A stretch of DNA of 64,000 nucleotides. It comes from Aphanomyces cochlioides (Eukaryota; Oomycota; Saprolegniomycetes; Saprolegniales; Verrucalvaceae). The position numbers and the translations under genes are program-made. A model generated the notes under the pieces. It was not told the origin of the DNA. It did no database searches and saw only the letters and a list, made by a program, of their open reading frames with translations. Shown in pieces: positions 11,401 through 21,985 of this stretch. The stretch covers positions 868,001-932,000 of the forward strand of contig JAHQRK010000025.1 in the NCBI GenBank assembly GCA_019828595.1, given 5' to 3'. Each line of letters opens with the position of its first letter. Positions within the stretch are counted from its first letter, which is position 1.

Positions 11401-11955
11401 AACACAAGAGTATGGTCTACTATACTCCAAGTCTGACAAAGAAGATTTTACGATCGATCTCTATGATGACGCCGACTATGCGAACGACATTTCTACTCGA
11501 CGATCGACTTCTGGCTTCCTTCTCTTTCTCAACGGATGCTTGATTTCGTGGAAATCAAAGCTACAGAATATCGTTGCTCTTTCGACTTGTGAAGCCGAGT
11601 ACATTTCAATGTCCTATGGTCTCCAAGAAGCACTCTGGCTCAAGTCTCTACTCGAAGAACTCCAATTGGTTATCAAGTTACCCATCAACGTTTACGAAGA
11701 CAATCAAAGCACTATCAAGATGGCTGAGAATCCAACTCTTCAACAAAGGACTAAGCATAGCGATGTCCGCCATCACTTCATCCGTGATCTAGTCAAGCAG
11801 CGCATCATCAAGATCAACTACTGCCAAACCAACTCAGTGCTCGCTGACATTCTCACGAAGGCTCTACCCAAACCCAAGTTTGAAGAGCACATGCCAAAGC
11901 TTGTGACCTCCATTCCCCCAAGCAACAATGAAGAAACGTCTCGATTAGAGGGGAG
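8428..11955 (+). pseudogene. pol: Copia pol (protease-integrase-RT-RNase H), multiply broken
   Basis: Protease active site DSG is at 8668-8676. A one-base loss with TAA near 8770-8775 shifts the frame into integrase. Integrase (8778-9855) shows the HHCC zinc site (WHARLGHIS ... FCESCLAGKQ), first D in DLVHSDICGP, second D in LRSDNGGEYI and E in QQNGVSERMNRT. A frame change near 9855 precedes the chromodomain-free tail, and another near 10260-10330 precedes reverse transcriptase (10472-11386). There the catalytic box reads VYVGFILL instead of VYVDDILL. A TAA at 11384 separates RNase H (DADYANDISTRRST, then CEAEYISM). The lesions are common to both copies, so they predate or were homogenised between them. 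Confidence 0.9.
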
Positions 11956-12203
11956 TGTTGAGGAACGTGTCGCCAGTGTGCGCCAAATATTTGATCCCCC
12001 CAATCAAATGTTTGGTGCACACACACGTCACTTTATCTAGCGTTCTCCATCGTCTCATTGGCGACGGCCACGCACATTGCCGGCACGACTACACTGTCTA
12101 CTTCAAGAACAAGCTTTCATTTTCACTTAGTTATGCATATACTCTAGTGTAGTCTTACATTTTAGTCTAACTTGATAATCTCACTTTCCATTTCACCTCA
12201 AGA
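11956..12203 (+). repeat. 3' LTR of Copia copy 1
   Basis: 248 bp, nearly identical to 6773-7020. It is followed by CATCT (12204-12208), which pairs with AGATG at 32417-32421 beside copy 2 and not with the left flank of copy 1. Confidence 0.92.
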
Positions 12204-12413
12204 CATCTCACGTCGGGAAGGCGGCAGGTTGGCCGTTAGGCCGTGCCGCCACCCGGACGAACCTTCCCGCCTACTGTGGGGCAATTCTATCAGTCAAATT
12301 GTATAGCAATCTACCCAAACATCTAAACACGTCCGTCAAATACCCACCACATGCTGGGTAGTCTTTTCTTAAGTAATGTAATGGGTAAATGGTCTTATCT
12401 GTAGAAATAGCTC
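12204..12413 (+). mobile_element. MULE-like element, one arm (other arm at 32.4-32.75 kb)
   Basis: Bases 12290-12413 are about 90% identical, in the same orientation, to 32620-32745. Once the 12.2-27 kb block is flipped the two become terminal inverted repeats of roughly 120 bp around Copia copy 2. Outside them lie TCATCATCA-type 9-10 base flanks on both sides. Long inverted repeats with about 9-bp duplications fit a Mutator-like non-autonomous element. The class is inferred, as there is no transposase. Confidence 0.5.
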
Positions 12414-13090
12414 ATGATGATGAATGCGCGGCAATATCTGCGAGTTTGTTCCAGACGCACAATCCCCAACAGACAGAACGACCAGTTATTGGGATTTCCC
12501 TGTAAAGCTGTTAGTGAGTTTAGAACTGCTTTATACCCGCTGATGATGACTTATTATGTTCAAATGTAGAAACACAAAGCACATACTCGCATATGCCGGA
12601 GGCCGTTTTCTATGAGCACTACCTTTTCTAGTTTGATCTAAAGCAGAAAACAAAGTTTTCAAGGTAAAGATGCTCATCGCCACCCAGGTTATAGGAGCCT
12701 GGATTGCACACTCTAGATGGGTCGATCCAACTTCTCAGCACGCCTTGTCATCGATAACCACAAGTTACGACGCAAAAACGACACGTTTAGATGCTTCGCG
12801 TACCAGGACAACAAGCGTAAGGAGTTCTGTTGGATCGTGGTTTCGAGGATCCCAAAACCTCGTTGTTAAATCTGCTCACCATGCCTCATCAATAGAATTC
12901 TCCACTTCCCACGTTGCTGTCGTGACAATTTTTGTTGCCAACTCCATTGTACCTCTGGTCAACTAGCGTGAAGGCACGGTGGAGGTGGTAGATCTCTTTC
13001 CAAATGCTGTGACGGCCTCTACGGTGGAGTCGCCCGAAGCAATTACCAATGCTCCTTCCATGTATGAGACCAATTGACCGAAACCGAGCT
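12414..13090. other. No recognised gene
   Basis: A 98-residue plus-strand ORF (12670-12966) and a minus-strand frame containing ELATKIVTTATWEVENSIDEAW look composition-driven or are decayed. I cannot assign either. Confidence 0.3.
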
Positions 13091-13091
13091 A

Positions 13092-13688
13092 TTATGTCGT
13101 CGTTACTGGCGTGTACGAGTTTTGTTTCTCGGCAAGTAAAATTACTTGAACTGAAAGTGGCGCTTTAGTCAGAAACGTCTCTGCCACAGCAAACGCCATA
13201 GTACACGAGTGCAAGTCCAGTTCCTGTAGCGTGGGGTGGCTGCACAACGATTCTGCCACGCAGATTACATCGGCATTTTTCAGCGTCTGCCCCCACAACA
13301 CTATTTTTTTCAAGCGTGACTGTCGAACCAGCGGTGACAACATCGTCCATTGATCGTGTAAGCGCACATTGAACGAGCCATCAAACTGAAATTTGTTGAT
13401 TTTTGACATGAGCAATTGTTGAAAAAGATAGGGAAAACGCCTCAGGTCCTCGGATCCACGATATGGAATTCGGTCGAAACTAATAAGAGTCAATTTACAC
13501 AGGCTTCGATCATACTCTACATCTTCGCAGTGATAACACCAGGCAATGCTGAAATACTGAAGGGAAGGTTTTGCCAAGACCGCTGCCAAGACTTGATCGC
13601 GCAACTGGACAGAGTCCCATGTGATGTTGCTCAATCCAAAGCGTCGAATAGGTTGCAATATAATCCACTTCATCAGCTCAGTGGCCAT
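13092..13688 (-). pseudogene. F-box/LRR family protein, C-terminal fragment
   Basis: 198 residues start at an internal methionine (MATELMKWIILQPIRRFGL), which aligns with the middle of intact relatives (for example DLVKWLESQPIRRLEMENF in the 16.6 kb gene). The LRR tail follows, with LQELDLHSC. The first half, including the F-box-like helix, is absent, and an AT-rich low-complexity stretch (13735-13865) replaces it. So this is a 5'-truncated copy rather than a gene with its own start. Confidence 0.7.
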
Positions 13689-13734
13689 GGTCGCTGAAAC
13701 ACTACAGGGCAGTCTTGCCGAAAAAAATATTCTC

Positions 13735-13870
13735 TGAAAATTAATTTCATAATTTCTTAAAAATTAAAATATTTTTTTCGGAATTAAAATAAAAATCAAT
13801 ATTTAATTCCGAATTCCCCCAGAATTAATAGTTTAATTCAAATTAATTTCGAAAAATAAAAAAACTATTT
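13735..13870. repeat. AT-rich low-complexity tract
   Basis: About 135 bases of AATTAAT/AAAATT-type sequence. It lies between the truncated LRR fragment and the hAT relic and probably marks an insertion or deletion junction. Confidence 0.5.
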
Positions 13871-13931
13871 TTCAGTTTCAGAAGATCGTGAGAATCAAGG
13901 AAACGCCCAAAGAAGAAAGATCTTTGTATCC

Positions 13932-15262
13932 TTGAAACGACCAAAGATCCAAGGATCCATGAAGCGATCAAAGATCCAAAGATCTTTCAAACCCTCCATT
14001 AAACAACGACCTCATTTTTCTTTTCCTTTGGTTTTGCTGCTATTTCCGATGTCCGTGCCGACCATTGGTACTCTCTCTGGAAAGGAGCTTGCTGTGAAGT
14101 ACTTTGTCCCCACTACACCTGGGAGCAAAATCTGGAAATGTAAAGTGGAACGCCGTGGAGTTGAAATGGAGCACAAATCCGGATACACAAACATGTGTCA
14201 ACATATTCACTCGAAGCACCCTGAGGGGGTTCTGCTTGGAAAGGACAAGGACATCAACAAACAAATCTTTTTGCAACACTGGTCAACAAATCGTCCGAGG
14301 AATATTTTTGGTTGGATTCATTTAATTACAGCTGGATTGCTACCCTTTTCGCTGTGCAAAAACAAAACGTTTACCCAGTACACCACATTCGACAAGCTTG
14401 ACCGCGATACACTACTTAAGTGTGGCAAAGCGAGCCAGCACTCATGAGACGGATCCAGCGCATGAGTTGGCGCCAACTGCACATCCTGATTGGTTGAACA
14501 GCGGCCAATTGCGGCTGCCAACGGGCTTATCTTTGCGATCGCCGGCGGTGGACTTTCAACCAAGCAGCAGACGATTCGAGTGGAAAAAGCTGATCGCAAC
14601 TAGCCAGCGCAACGCCTGCCAATGGAGAAGAGCCGACCAGACGGAAGGCAGTGCAGGACAGCCTGCAGTGGTGTATCATGGCGACTTATGACCAATTGCG
14701 AGAATGCCCAAAGCCAGGACCCCAATCGAGGAACAAGGACAGAGCAATTACAAAGCTTACGTGCGAGGTTAGGAGTAGCAAAGGTTGTCTTTCAGAGCTC
14801 TTTTTGGCTGGCGTTGAATGAACCTCTAAGTTTGTGGCGTCCCGTTGAGAGAGTTTAAGCGCCAAGAAGTTTGCAGGAGTTCCGTGGGTCTGTCGAAAAC
14901 CCGCACGTCAATCGCCCTCACTAACGCCAGTCAACGCTAGGCGTAGCTCGTGGGCAACCGAGCAACCAACCCCCCTTCCGGTCCTCCCCACCGTCCTCTC
15001 CCCCAGCAGCGGTCAACTACTGCGAACTTTCAACCCAAAGTCGTGCCTCTCCATTTCCGTCGATCGCGTCTGGCTCACCTAAAAGCCCCAGGCGACCACT
15101 AACCTTCCACCCCCCTTTTCTTGTGGCGAGAAGCTCGGACTTCACTGATCCGACCATCCCACACAAGTACATGCACAAGGTAGCTTTGATGGTGGAAAGG
15201 AAAATCGCGCAACAACTTCCTCCGAAATTTTCTCTAATTGTTGACGGATGGACTGCGAATAC
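13932..15262 (+). pseudogene. hAT-family transposase relic (BED finger + DGWT block)
   Basis: The first ORF (to 14447) holds a BED-finger-like segment (GSKIWKCKVERRGVEMEHKS, GYTNMCQHIHSKHP) and then GLLPFSLCKNKTFTQYTTFD, a usual hAT linker motif. After about 700 bases of unrelated GC-rich sequence, 15165-15257 reads YMHKVALMVERKIAQQLPPK FSLIVDGWT, the first catalytic block of hAT transposases (Asp of DGWT). A stop follows. The copy is therefore split by an insertion or replacement and has lost its C-terminal half, including the dimerisation domain. Short tandem repeats of AAAGATCCAAGGATCC type precede the start (13930-13985). Confidence 0.6.
14448..15160. other. GC-rich insert inside the hAT relic
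   Basis: The base composition is richer in G and C than the flanks, with CCCCCTTCC and CCTCCCC runs at 14960-15120. No coding signal is convincing. It interrupts the hAT reading between its linker and DGWT blocks. Confidence 0.45.
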
Positions 15263-16530
15263 GACACATTAGGTCGGGGCGACAGTCGCAGAATCACGTG
15301 GAGCTGCCGCGGGGGTCGGGGCGACAGTCGTAGATTGATGATAGAGTCGCAGATTGATGATTGCCCAAAAGGCAAACGTTGGTCGATGGGTGGGGGTTGC
15401 GTCGTGGAGGCGAGCGAAAAGGGGTCGGAACTTGTCGACGCAAGGGACGGCCTCGTTGCGGCTCACGGGATCTTGATCGGTCGGCAGTCACGTTGACAGG
15501 TGACTTGGATCAGCGTTGGTTTTCAGAGTCGCTCATTGGATCGGACGATGAGCTAAAGAATTCTATGATTTGTCTCCCGTCTTTATCCGGACAGGAACCT
15601 CTTTCGGAGGCCGAAGCAAATTGCAAACTGAGGTTTATTCAATGTCAGATCATTTTTCCTGTCCTTTTTTCTCATCTATTTTTGTTCCTATATTGTCCAA
15701 AAGGATCAAGTAATTTATGCAAAATCTTTCAACCGCACGACAATGGCGCCAGAACGACGACAATGGAGCTCAACGCACGACAATGGCTGACGTGGCGGCT
15801 CAACAGCCTTCAACGGCATTCACCAGCCTTCGACGACCACGAGTGAAACCCATGCGAGACTCATTGGTCGATCTGCCGCGCCGCGCAGAACATTGCGTGA
15901 TTTGGCTCAAGAGAGGGGAATCCATCTCGTTGTCAATTTTTCATAGATTAGGTAGGATACATTGCATCCATTACAATAGCTTTGACTTCAAAGTTTCAAT
16001 TTACAGTTTTAGAAACAGAATAAAGCACTGATAGCGATATATAATGCTTTAATCACTTTGACTGTTATAAATTTCCACTCGCGATTTATGGCCCAATTTG
16101 TACTTTTTAGCTGAAAGCCTGTCGACGCTGTCTTTCATCGGGACAGTACTATAATATCAGCTGGTACGTTATGTAGCAACCAACAGCCACGAGAATTTAT
16201 TCCCAAAATTTGTAGCGCCATATATTTCCTAGGTTTAAATAATGAGTATTTGTAGCCTTCATCCTGTGCACAAGAATTTAATCGCTTCGGTTCGTTCTAT
16301 AGCAAGATTTAAAGAACATAGACAAATTAGTGAATTGCGGATTTAATATGGCCCATTAACTTTGATCCCCCGTGATTTGACCCGAGAAGACACGAGTTGG
16401 CATATATAAATTATATAGATTTGATTGGATTAAATTACTCCAAAAAGAAAGTTAATTGGCTAGTTGATAAAATATTGAAATTGGAGGGAACTTGCAACGG
16501 CAATATCATTTCTTAGAGGAGCCTTTTTTT
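15263..16530. other. Non-coding, short tandem duplication
   Basis: The unit GGTCGGGGCGACAGTCG occurs twice (15271 and 15316), each followed by (T/C)AGA. The rest, including 15361-15846 (161-residue open frame), has no family match I recognise. 15850-16530 is AT-rich and empty. Confidence 0.35.
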
Positions 16531-16571
16531 ATCTTTTGCAAGCACACAATCGAAAGTGGCCATCACAGAGG

Positions 16572-17873
16572 ATGGCGAAAAAGACCAAACAACTTGACCA
16601 AGCTCCGGTCGTTCCATTGGATATCATTGTCAAAGTAGCGTTCTTCATTCCAGACTGGTCAACTGTTTTGGAATTCCTTCGAGCGCTGCGTCCGGCAAAC
16701 GTCCTAGGGCCACTGGAGAACCTATGGCAGCTGCGATGCTGCTTAGGCTGGAATGACTACGACTTGTGGCCTCAGCTCAACTTGATCAGGATGGACGCTG
16801 CATCTCAGCCACAAGTGGAAGGGATTGCGAGGTTCTACGCCAAGGTTATCGCGAGCTACAGCACAGATGTGGCCTGGTGCGGCCAATTTCTCAATCGTAA
16901 TGCATCGATCTACTGGGCACGATCAGCTGGACTTGTGATGGGCCCTAAAGTATTGCTTCCGTGGACTCCGTTCCGTATTATCTCGATCGACTTGGTGAAT
17001 TTTGACCCCCAGCAGCTGGAAGAAACACTGTCGTACTTAAAACACTTGGAAATTTTGAAATACCTTGGCTGTTCGCCAACGACGGCCCCCACTATCTTTA
17101 GTTTTGTAGCGTCCAGCTTGTCCTTGCGGGAATTACTTCTTGGTACAATGGGCGGTCGAAACCCTGATCATTGTACAATGACAACAAACATGACTGCTGA
17201 TTTAGTCAAGTGGCTGGAATCCCAACCCATTCGCCGCTTGGAAATGGAGAATTTCACATGGCAAGACCCCAAATTGCGCCATCAAGCCATGACAATTGCT
17301 CTGGCATCTCCAACTTTGGAAGAATTCAAGATAAAAGAAGTCTATGAGCCTCTCTTGATTCACGAAGCGGAGTACAAACTGAAAGGCAGTGCTCTAAGTT
17401 TGACATTTTGCGATCCACTGCAAGATGGGGACCAATTCTTGGACTATGAAGGTCTCAAAAGTTATCTCGCCCTCTTTACCCCGTTGTTTCAAACCAAGCT
17501 CAAGCGTCTTAACGTGGTTGCTCTGTTTACCTTTGGCTTTAATAATCTCTGGTCGATTCTAGCCCCAATGATTGAACAGTCGCATTTACAAATGATGGAT
17601 TTAGTCAGCCAAAAGTTTACGAAAAGTGAAGCCGTCGACATTGCCAACATAATTCGCCACCACCAAACACTACAAGAACTCGTCGTGGTCAGTGATAATT
17701 TGCCAATTACGGGGGCGAAATCTTTGCTCTCGGCAGCCACTCCACAAATTAAAAAGTTGGCGCTCGCTGGTACAGAAGACATGTTGAGAAAGATGTACAC
17801 GCCGGAACAATGCGACGCCTTGAAAAAGTTGGCGAACGACAAATCCATTCAGCTTTTCGACAACCCAGCGTGA
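16572..17873 (+). CDS. F-box-like/LRR protein, intact
   Basis: 433 residues from ATG 16572 (MAKKTKQLDQ); an in-frame ATG 36 bases upstream is possible but lacks family similarity. The N-terminus carries the F-box-like segment VPLDIIVKVAFFIPDWSTV and FLRALRPANVLGPLENLWQL (residues about 15-60). The conserved LWPQLNLIRMD and YYAKV-type blocks follow, then the mid motif DLVKWLESQPIRRLEMENF, and irregular leucine-rich repeats to the end. There is no signal peptide or membrane segment, so it is probably cytosolic or nuclear. F-box/LRR proteins normally recruit substrates to SCF ubiquitin ligases. Whether this lineage-specific family does so is not shown. One of only three intact members here. Confidence 0.8.
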   Translation: MAKKTKQLDQAPVVPLDIIVKVAFFIPDWSTVLEFLRALRPANVLGPLENLWQLRCCLGWNDYDLWPQLNLIRMDAASQPQVEGIARFYAKVIASYSTDVAWCGQFLNRNASIYWARSAGLVMGPKVLLPWTPFRIISIDLVNFDPQQLEETLSYLKHLEILKYLGCSPTTAPTIFSFVASSLSLRELLLGTMGGRNPDHCTMTTNMTADLVKWLESQPIRRLEMENFTWQDPKLRHQAMTIALASPTLEEFKIKEVYEPLLIHEAEYKLKGSALSLTFCDPLQDGDQFLDYEGLKSYLALFTPLFQTKLKRLNVVALFTFGFNNLWSILAPMIEQSHLQMMDLVSQKFTKSEAVDIANIIRHHQTLQELVVVSDNLPITGAKSLLSAATPQIKKLALAGTEDMLRKMYTPEQCDALKKLANDKSIQLFDNPA

Positions 17874-18964
17874 TTCAAATTGGTTGATCATGCCGTTCAA
17901 TGCCCCGATGCATTTCAGTGTTATTGTTTCAATTATATTATACAACTCCAATTATCTCTGTCGTTGCCGCCGTCTGTAGTATATTTCGTCGAATTCCCAG
18001 CCGAATTGGCTATTTCCCCGACAGTATTCAGTTTCCTCTACGCTACGGCGTCTTGCAACCAGTCGAACTTAGCGTCATGAGTTGTAAAGCAAGAATCCAA
18101 GAACTTAAATATTTTTTGTCCGGATTTATGTTCTGAACTGTAGTGTTAGGGTACATGCCCCGTACTATTTCAGCACGCGAAATCCAATCTGACGTTTGTA
18201 CTCATGGACATTGTTTTAAACCCACCATTCCCCTGATTCCGCTGGCTTCCAAGACATGCCTGATGGCGAACGACGTAATTAAAATACAGCTAATCAACGA
18301 TACTCTATTCGTTGTATGCCTATGGTATTTTGCATAAACTGCACTCACAGACGAGATACGACAAGATTGCAGCCAATGTTTGTGAACTTGATTCACCTTG
18401 TTCTATGATAGTGCCATGAGTGTAGGAAATTCAAATTGCATTAGAAATTCTCATTTCGAATTTGAGGCCCACAAGTTCAGAGATGAGCGCCTTGAATCCA
18501 CGATTATCAAATAACATTATCCTCGAAATGCACAGGATGGTGAGGCTTCAGGGGGAAGTTTTTCCTCAATCAGTTCAATTACCTGGGCAACTACCGTCCT
18601 GTTTACTTGCATATCCAATTCCAATATAGCCGAGGACATTGATACCATCACAGCAGAACGTGCGGGGAAACTGCAACAATAAAATTGTATCCAAATGAAT
18701 TTCAAGGGAGATAGTCGTGTTTACTCGAATGGAGTGATTGAAATACAGCTTCGCGTCGATTAGAAGGACGTTGGATTCGTTCTATGACATATTGCAATAA
18801 ACTGCACTCACAGACAAGATAAGACATTATAATTTTCAAATGTTTGTGAACTTCATTCATCCTGTCAATGCCATGAAAGTTGATCAAATTGCACTGGAAA
18901 ATCTTCCTGTCTTCATTTTATTTTGAGACTCACAAGTGCAGAGCAAAAAGACTTGTCAACGAGT
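17874..18964. other. Intergenic with a direct duplication
   Basis: About 220 bases at 18270-18490 recur at 18735-18955 (shared anchors: AAACTGCACTCACAGAC, ATGTTTGTGAACTT, and CACAAGT..CAGAG). The second copy ends at the start of the truncated LRR gene, so the duplicated unit is an LRR upstream region. Nothing else is recognised. Confidence 0.5.
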
Positions 18965-19384
18965 ATGAAGCGAATCAAGTCTGCGACTTCAGTCGTTCCA
19001 GTGGATATCGTTGTGAATGTGGCATTTTTTATTCCTGACTGGACCACTCTGCTTGTTTATATTCAAGCCCTTCACCCTGCTGGCGTTTTGGGCCCTCTTG
19101 AAAATCTCTGGCAATTACACGTGATCGGGTGGGACTCGGACAATTTATGGCCCCATTTGGACTTGACAAGGGGTGATGAAAAGTCTCACATTCACCTCAA
19201 AGTGATTGCGAAGTATTATCCTGTCGTAAAGATAAACGGCGCAATGAGCCCAACAACTCTAACTCAATACGTTACCCCAAAGACAAAGTTTCATTGGGTT
19301 GGAATACGTGTTGACGAACCAGATCAAGACATTGTCAACAAAGTGCAGCACCTCGAGCTATCGACTATGCTGAATTTAATATGA
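18965..19384 (+). pseudogene. F-box/LRR family protein, truncated N-terminal part
   Basis: ATG 18965 gives MKRIKSATSVVPVDIVVNVA, then FFIPDWTTLLVYIQALHPAG and VLGPLENLWQL, closest in style to the 16.6 kb gene. The frame keeps LWPHLDLTRGDEKSHIHLKV and KFHWVGIRVDEPDQDIV but stops after 139 residues. The whole mid motif and LRR body are missing. A repeat copy (19385-19660) begins directly at the break, so the 3' part was probably lost on its insertion or by a deletion at it. Confidence 0.7.
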
Positions 19385-19660
19385 AATATTGTATAGTATA
19401 CAAAGTAAAGTACAATTTCTTCCTAGCAATGGTATCTGCATCCCAGAATACCACCACGCATGATTTCTACGCCAACTACTACCTCGCTATGAAACATTAA
19501 GACGCCGCGCGTATCTTCCGCGAGTCAGCGTCCATCATGGCCTTTCCCCAAGTCACAAAATTAAGGTGATTTGATTGGTCAAAATATGGAAAATAATTAT
19601 AAATGATTGGCTAATCGATTGTTAGTCGATTCTGGCAAATCAGTCCAATTTGGAATCGAA
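19385..19660 (-). repeat. About 280-bp interspersed repeat, copy 1
   Basis: Reverse complement of the family seen at 21735-21985 and 62985-63290. Shared anchors are GATTCCAAATTGGACT at one end, CAATCAAATCAC, GACGCTGACTCGCGGAAGAT and GCGCGGCGTCTT in the middle, and a GTATAC-type end. No ORF. Class unknown. All three copies lie next to F-box/LRR genes. Confidence 0.6.
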
Positions 19661-20040
19661 TGAATAATATTGGTCGCATTATTCTGGCGAACAATTTGTT
19701 CAAATGTTAGGACCGGCAGTTACCAAGCCATTGCACTGATTGAGCGTGAACACTCAGCATACTGTGGTTTCTACGGAAAGTTCTATTCGATGATCGTGGA
19801 TTCAAGGTGCTCGTTGACTCGACTTCATCAATCAACCAGGAGACGGCATGTTGATGTCCTGACAGTGATTCTTGAGGAAGAGAGAATTCTCGTCGAAGCA
19901 CCACTTGGGAAGAATCCTTTTCAGGTCAGGTTCACGGGTGCAGGTCAAAGGTTTTTTACTGGTTTTATACAAATTTCTCATCAGATTTTAGGTTTTTCTC
20001 ACTCGAGCAGCAATTGCGAAGCCTTCAACTGCGTGGACGA

Positions 20041-20208
20041 CGTCAGACATCCGCCCAGAAAATTGCGCTCACCGCAGCGAAGCGGAGGTCGAGTGAAAAA
20101 CTTTCTGCAGGCGGATGATTCGGAGGAGGGAGCCCACAACGTGTGCACCAAAAAGGGGTTTCTTTATATTTTCTCTCATCGGGCAAGGCGGCAGGTATCA
20201 ACAGATGC
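20041..20208 (+). repeat. Second copy of the MULE-like element interior
   Basis: Matches the reverse complement of 32420-32565 joined to 12204-12235: the CGCCCAGAAAATTGCGCTCACCG, GTGCACCAAAAAGG and GGCAAGGCGGCAGG blocks occur in that order. It has no Copia in it and so serves as an empty-site paralogue for the insertion of copy 2. Confidence 0.6.
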
Positions 20209-21525
20209 CTAGACTACAAACTCACCTCCGCATGACGCTGTAAACTCCATGAGAGCTTGCACCACGGAGGGGTCCAAAACTCGTTGCGTTGAGGATTCCC
20301 ACTTAATCCGCTTCGTTGGTACTTGCCGACTGGGAAGTGTCATGCTTTGAATCAATCCTCCCAAATCATCCATTGCAATATCGCTCCATGCCAGATTCAA
20401 TTCACAAATCGTGTGGTTGTTTTGGATAGCTCTTCCAAGGGTCGCAGCAAATTCTGGAGGAATCGTCTCAGCTGCAATCGTTAGCCTTTCCAATGTACAA
20501 TTCTCAAACAATTGAGCCAAATTGCACCATTTTGGGCTATCGTGGATGCTTTCAAAATTCAATGCTATGTGTTTGATGGACGTGCGAGGGATGAAGCGGA
20601 CGAGGCATTCAATGCCATAAAGATTGTCATCGCGGTAGCCTGTCAAGTCAAGTTCAGTTACTTGGGATCCAACCAATCGACGGGCCAAGGCTTCGACGTG
20701 AGATGAGTACAAGAGGCAAGATCCGAAAAGCAACGACCGCATTGTAAACGTCATCAGTGTGAAATCCACGTCCACAAGGTCAAAGAAACTCAACTCGAGC
20801 TTGTCTAATGTCGGGCAACTAAACATGGCTTGAAAGAAAACTTGTTTCAAATCCATCTCGATGTCCATTGATAATATCGCCAAGCAGCTGAACATTCGAA
20901 CGGGTTGGTCACGGAACCACTGCGTTAGATGGACAAGATCCAACGTGGTCAATTCATAGTTTGGCGAAATGACTTGAAACTCCACAATTTGGCTGCTCTT
21001 GGCTACAATTTCAAAGAGATTGCCCGAGTCATTGGAATTGTGGCATATTTTGAAAGTTGTCAAGTGACGTAGACTTGGCAAGAGACCTTTCCAATAGGGA
21101 GGAAATGCGTCATTCACGAAAAATGTCAGTTGTGTAATGTGAAAGTCTTCCCAAACATCCAACGCTTCCATCGACTCTGGAGCATTGGTGACTCTCCACT
21201 GCATTTTGGCCTTTGGGTTCAAATATGTCTGGAGCCACGCGACGTCGTTCCAAACATTTTCCACCACAACTTCGGAATAGTATTTGGCAATCGCTTCATA
21301 CGACGAGGAATTCACTGAGTCAAGAATCGATGGATTCAGAACCAACGACGGCCACAAAAGCAAGCGGTTCTCAGCCAACCCCAAGCGGTGGAGATGTTCC
21401 AAAGGCCCCAACACATTGTACGGTTGGAGAACTTCGAGGAAAGCAAACACAGTCTCAGCATCCGGCATGAAAAATGCCATCTTGAGCACCACATCCACCG
21501 GTATCTTGGCCCATGCTGGCTTCAT
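20209..21525 (-). CDS. F-box-like/LRR protein, intact
   Basis: 438 residues from ATG 21525 (MKPAWAKIPVDVVLKMAFFM). The F-box-like segment continues PDAETVFAFLEVLQPYNVLG and PLEHLHRL. Compared with the other members it has a longer variable centre, and its repeats are clearer LRRs (for example TLDKLELSFFDLV, QVTELDLTGYRDDN, LERLTIAAETIPPEF, CELNLAWSDIAM), so it belongs to a distinct subfamily. It has no signal peptide. The stop at 20209 abuts the MULE-like repeat, which probably supplies the 3' flank. Role inferred only as substrate recognition in ubiquitination. Confidence 0.8.
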   Translation of the reverse strand: MKPAWAKIPVDVVLKMAFFMPDAETVFAFLEVLQPYNVLGPLEHLHRLGLAENRLLLWPSLVLNPSILDSVNSSSYEAIAKYYSEVVVENVWNDVAWLQTYLNPKAKMQWRVTNAPESMEALDVWEDFHITQLTFFVNDAFPPYWKGLLPSLRHLTTFKICHNSNDSGNLFEIVAKSSQIVEFQVISPNYELTTLDLVHLTQWFRDQPVRMFSCLAILSMDIEMDLKQVFFQAMFSCPTLDKLELSFFDLVDVDFTLMTFTMRSLLFGSCLLYSSHVEALARRLVGSQVTELDLTGYRDDNLYGIECLVRFIPRTSIKHIALNFESIHDSPKWCNLAQLFENCTLERLTIAAETIPPEFAATLGRAIQNNHTICELNLAWSDIAMDDLGGLIQSMTLPSRQVPTKRIKWESSTQRVLDPSVVQALMEFTASCGGEFVV

Positions 21526-21734
21526 TGTTTTGCGAAGTGTGCGATCTGCTTGTGACTGTCGCTCGGTTGTCTTAGAACAACACAGAATAAATGATTGTCA
21601 ATGGAATGATGGCCTATGATCTGTGACAGGTAAAACTGCAATTCTGCAACGAAAAATCATGATTCCTTCGGTAGGATTGGTCTCCGCAAGACTGCAACAT
21701 GAGACTGTTCATCGTGAGCAAGCGATTCTTCATT

Positions 21735-21985
21735 CGATTCCAAATTGGACTGGAATCGACTTGTACATCCTTTGACGAATAAATAATCACCATTTTCGTG
21801 GGACTTGGGGAATTGCAAGGACGGACGCTCGGAATATACACGCGACGTCTTGAAGCTTCATACCGAGGCAGTTGCGGACATAGAGAGCATGCGCGACGGT
21901 GTTCAAGGATGTACGGAGTCGGTGGCCTTGGCTCAGTATCACCACCGGGAGGGAATTGTATTTGACCTTGTATAGAATACAAAAC
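21735..21985 (+). repeat. About 280-bp interspersed repeat, copy 2
   Basis: Same family as 19385-19660 and 62985-63290. It starts near GATTCCAAATTGGACTGG, carries CGCGACGTCTTGAAGC, and ends GTATAGAATAC. Confidence 0.55.

Larger units (their letters stand above)
6773..12203 (+). mobile_element. Copia LTR retrotransposon, copy 1
   Basis: The element is 5,431 bp with two 248-bp LTRs (6773-7020 and 11956-12203) that begin TGTTGAGG and end CCTCAAGA. The order after the 5' LTR is accessory ORF, gag, protease, integrase, reverse transcriptase, RNase H, which is the Ty1/copia order. A polypurine run (AGAGGGGAG, 11948-11955) precedes the 3' LTR. LTRs differ at very few positions, for example CACTCGTCAC against CACACGTCAC, so insertion is recent. 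The coding part carries several stops and frameshifts and an altered reverse transcriptase active site, all shared with copy 2 at 27-32.4 kb. It is therefore non-autonomous. Confidence 0.95.

Noticed and set aside
15361..15846. 161-residue ORF after the hAT relic
   Set aside because: Low-complexity, Arg-rich translation in GC-rich DNA with overlapping frames. No family resemblance.
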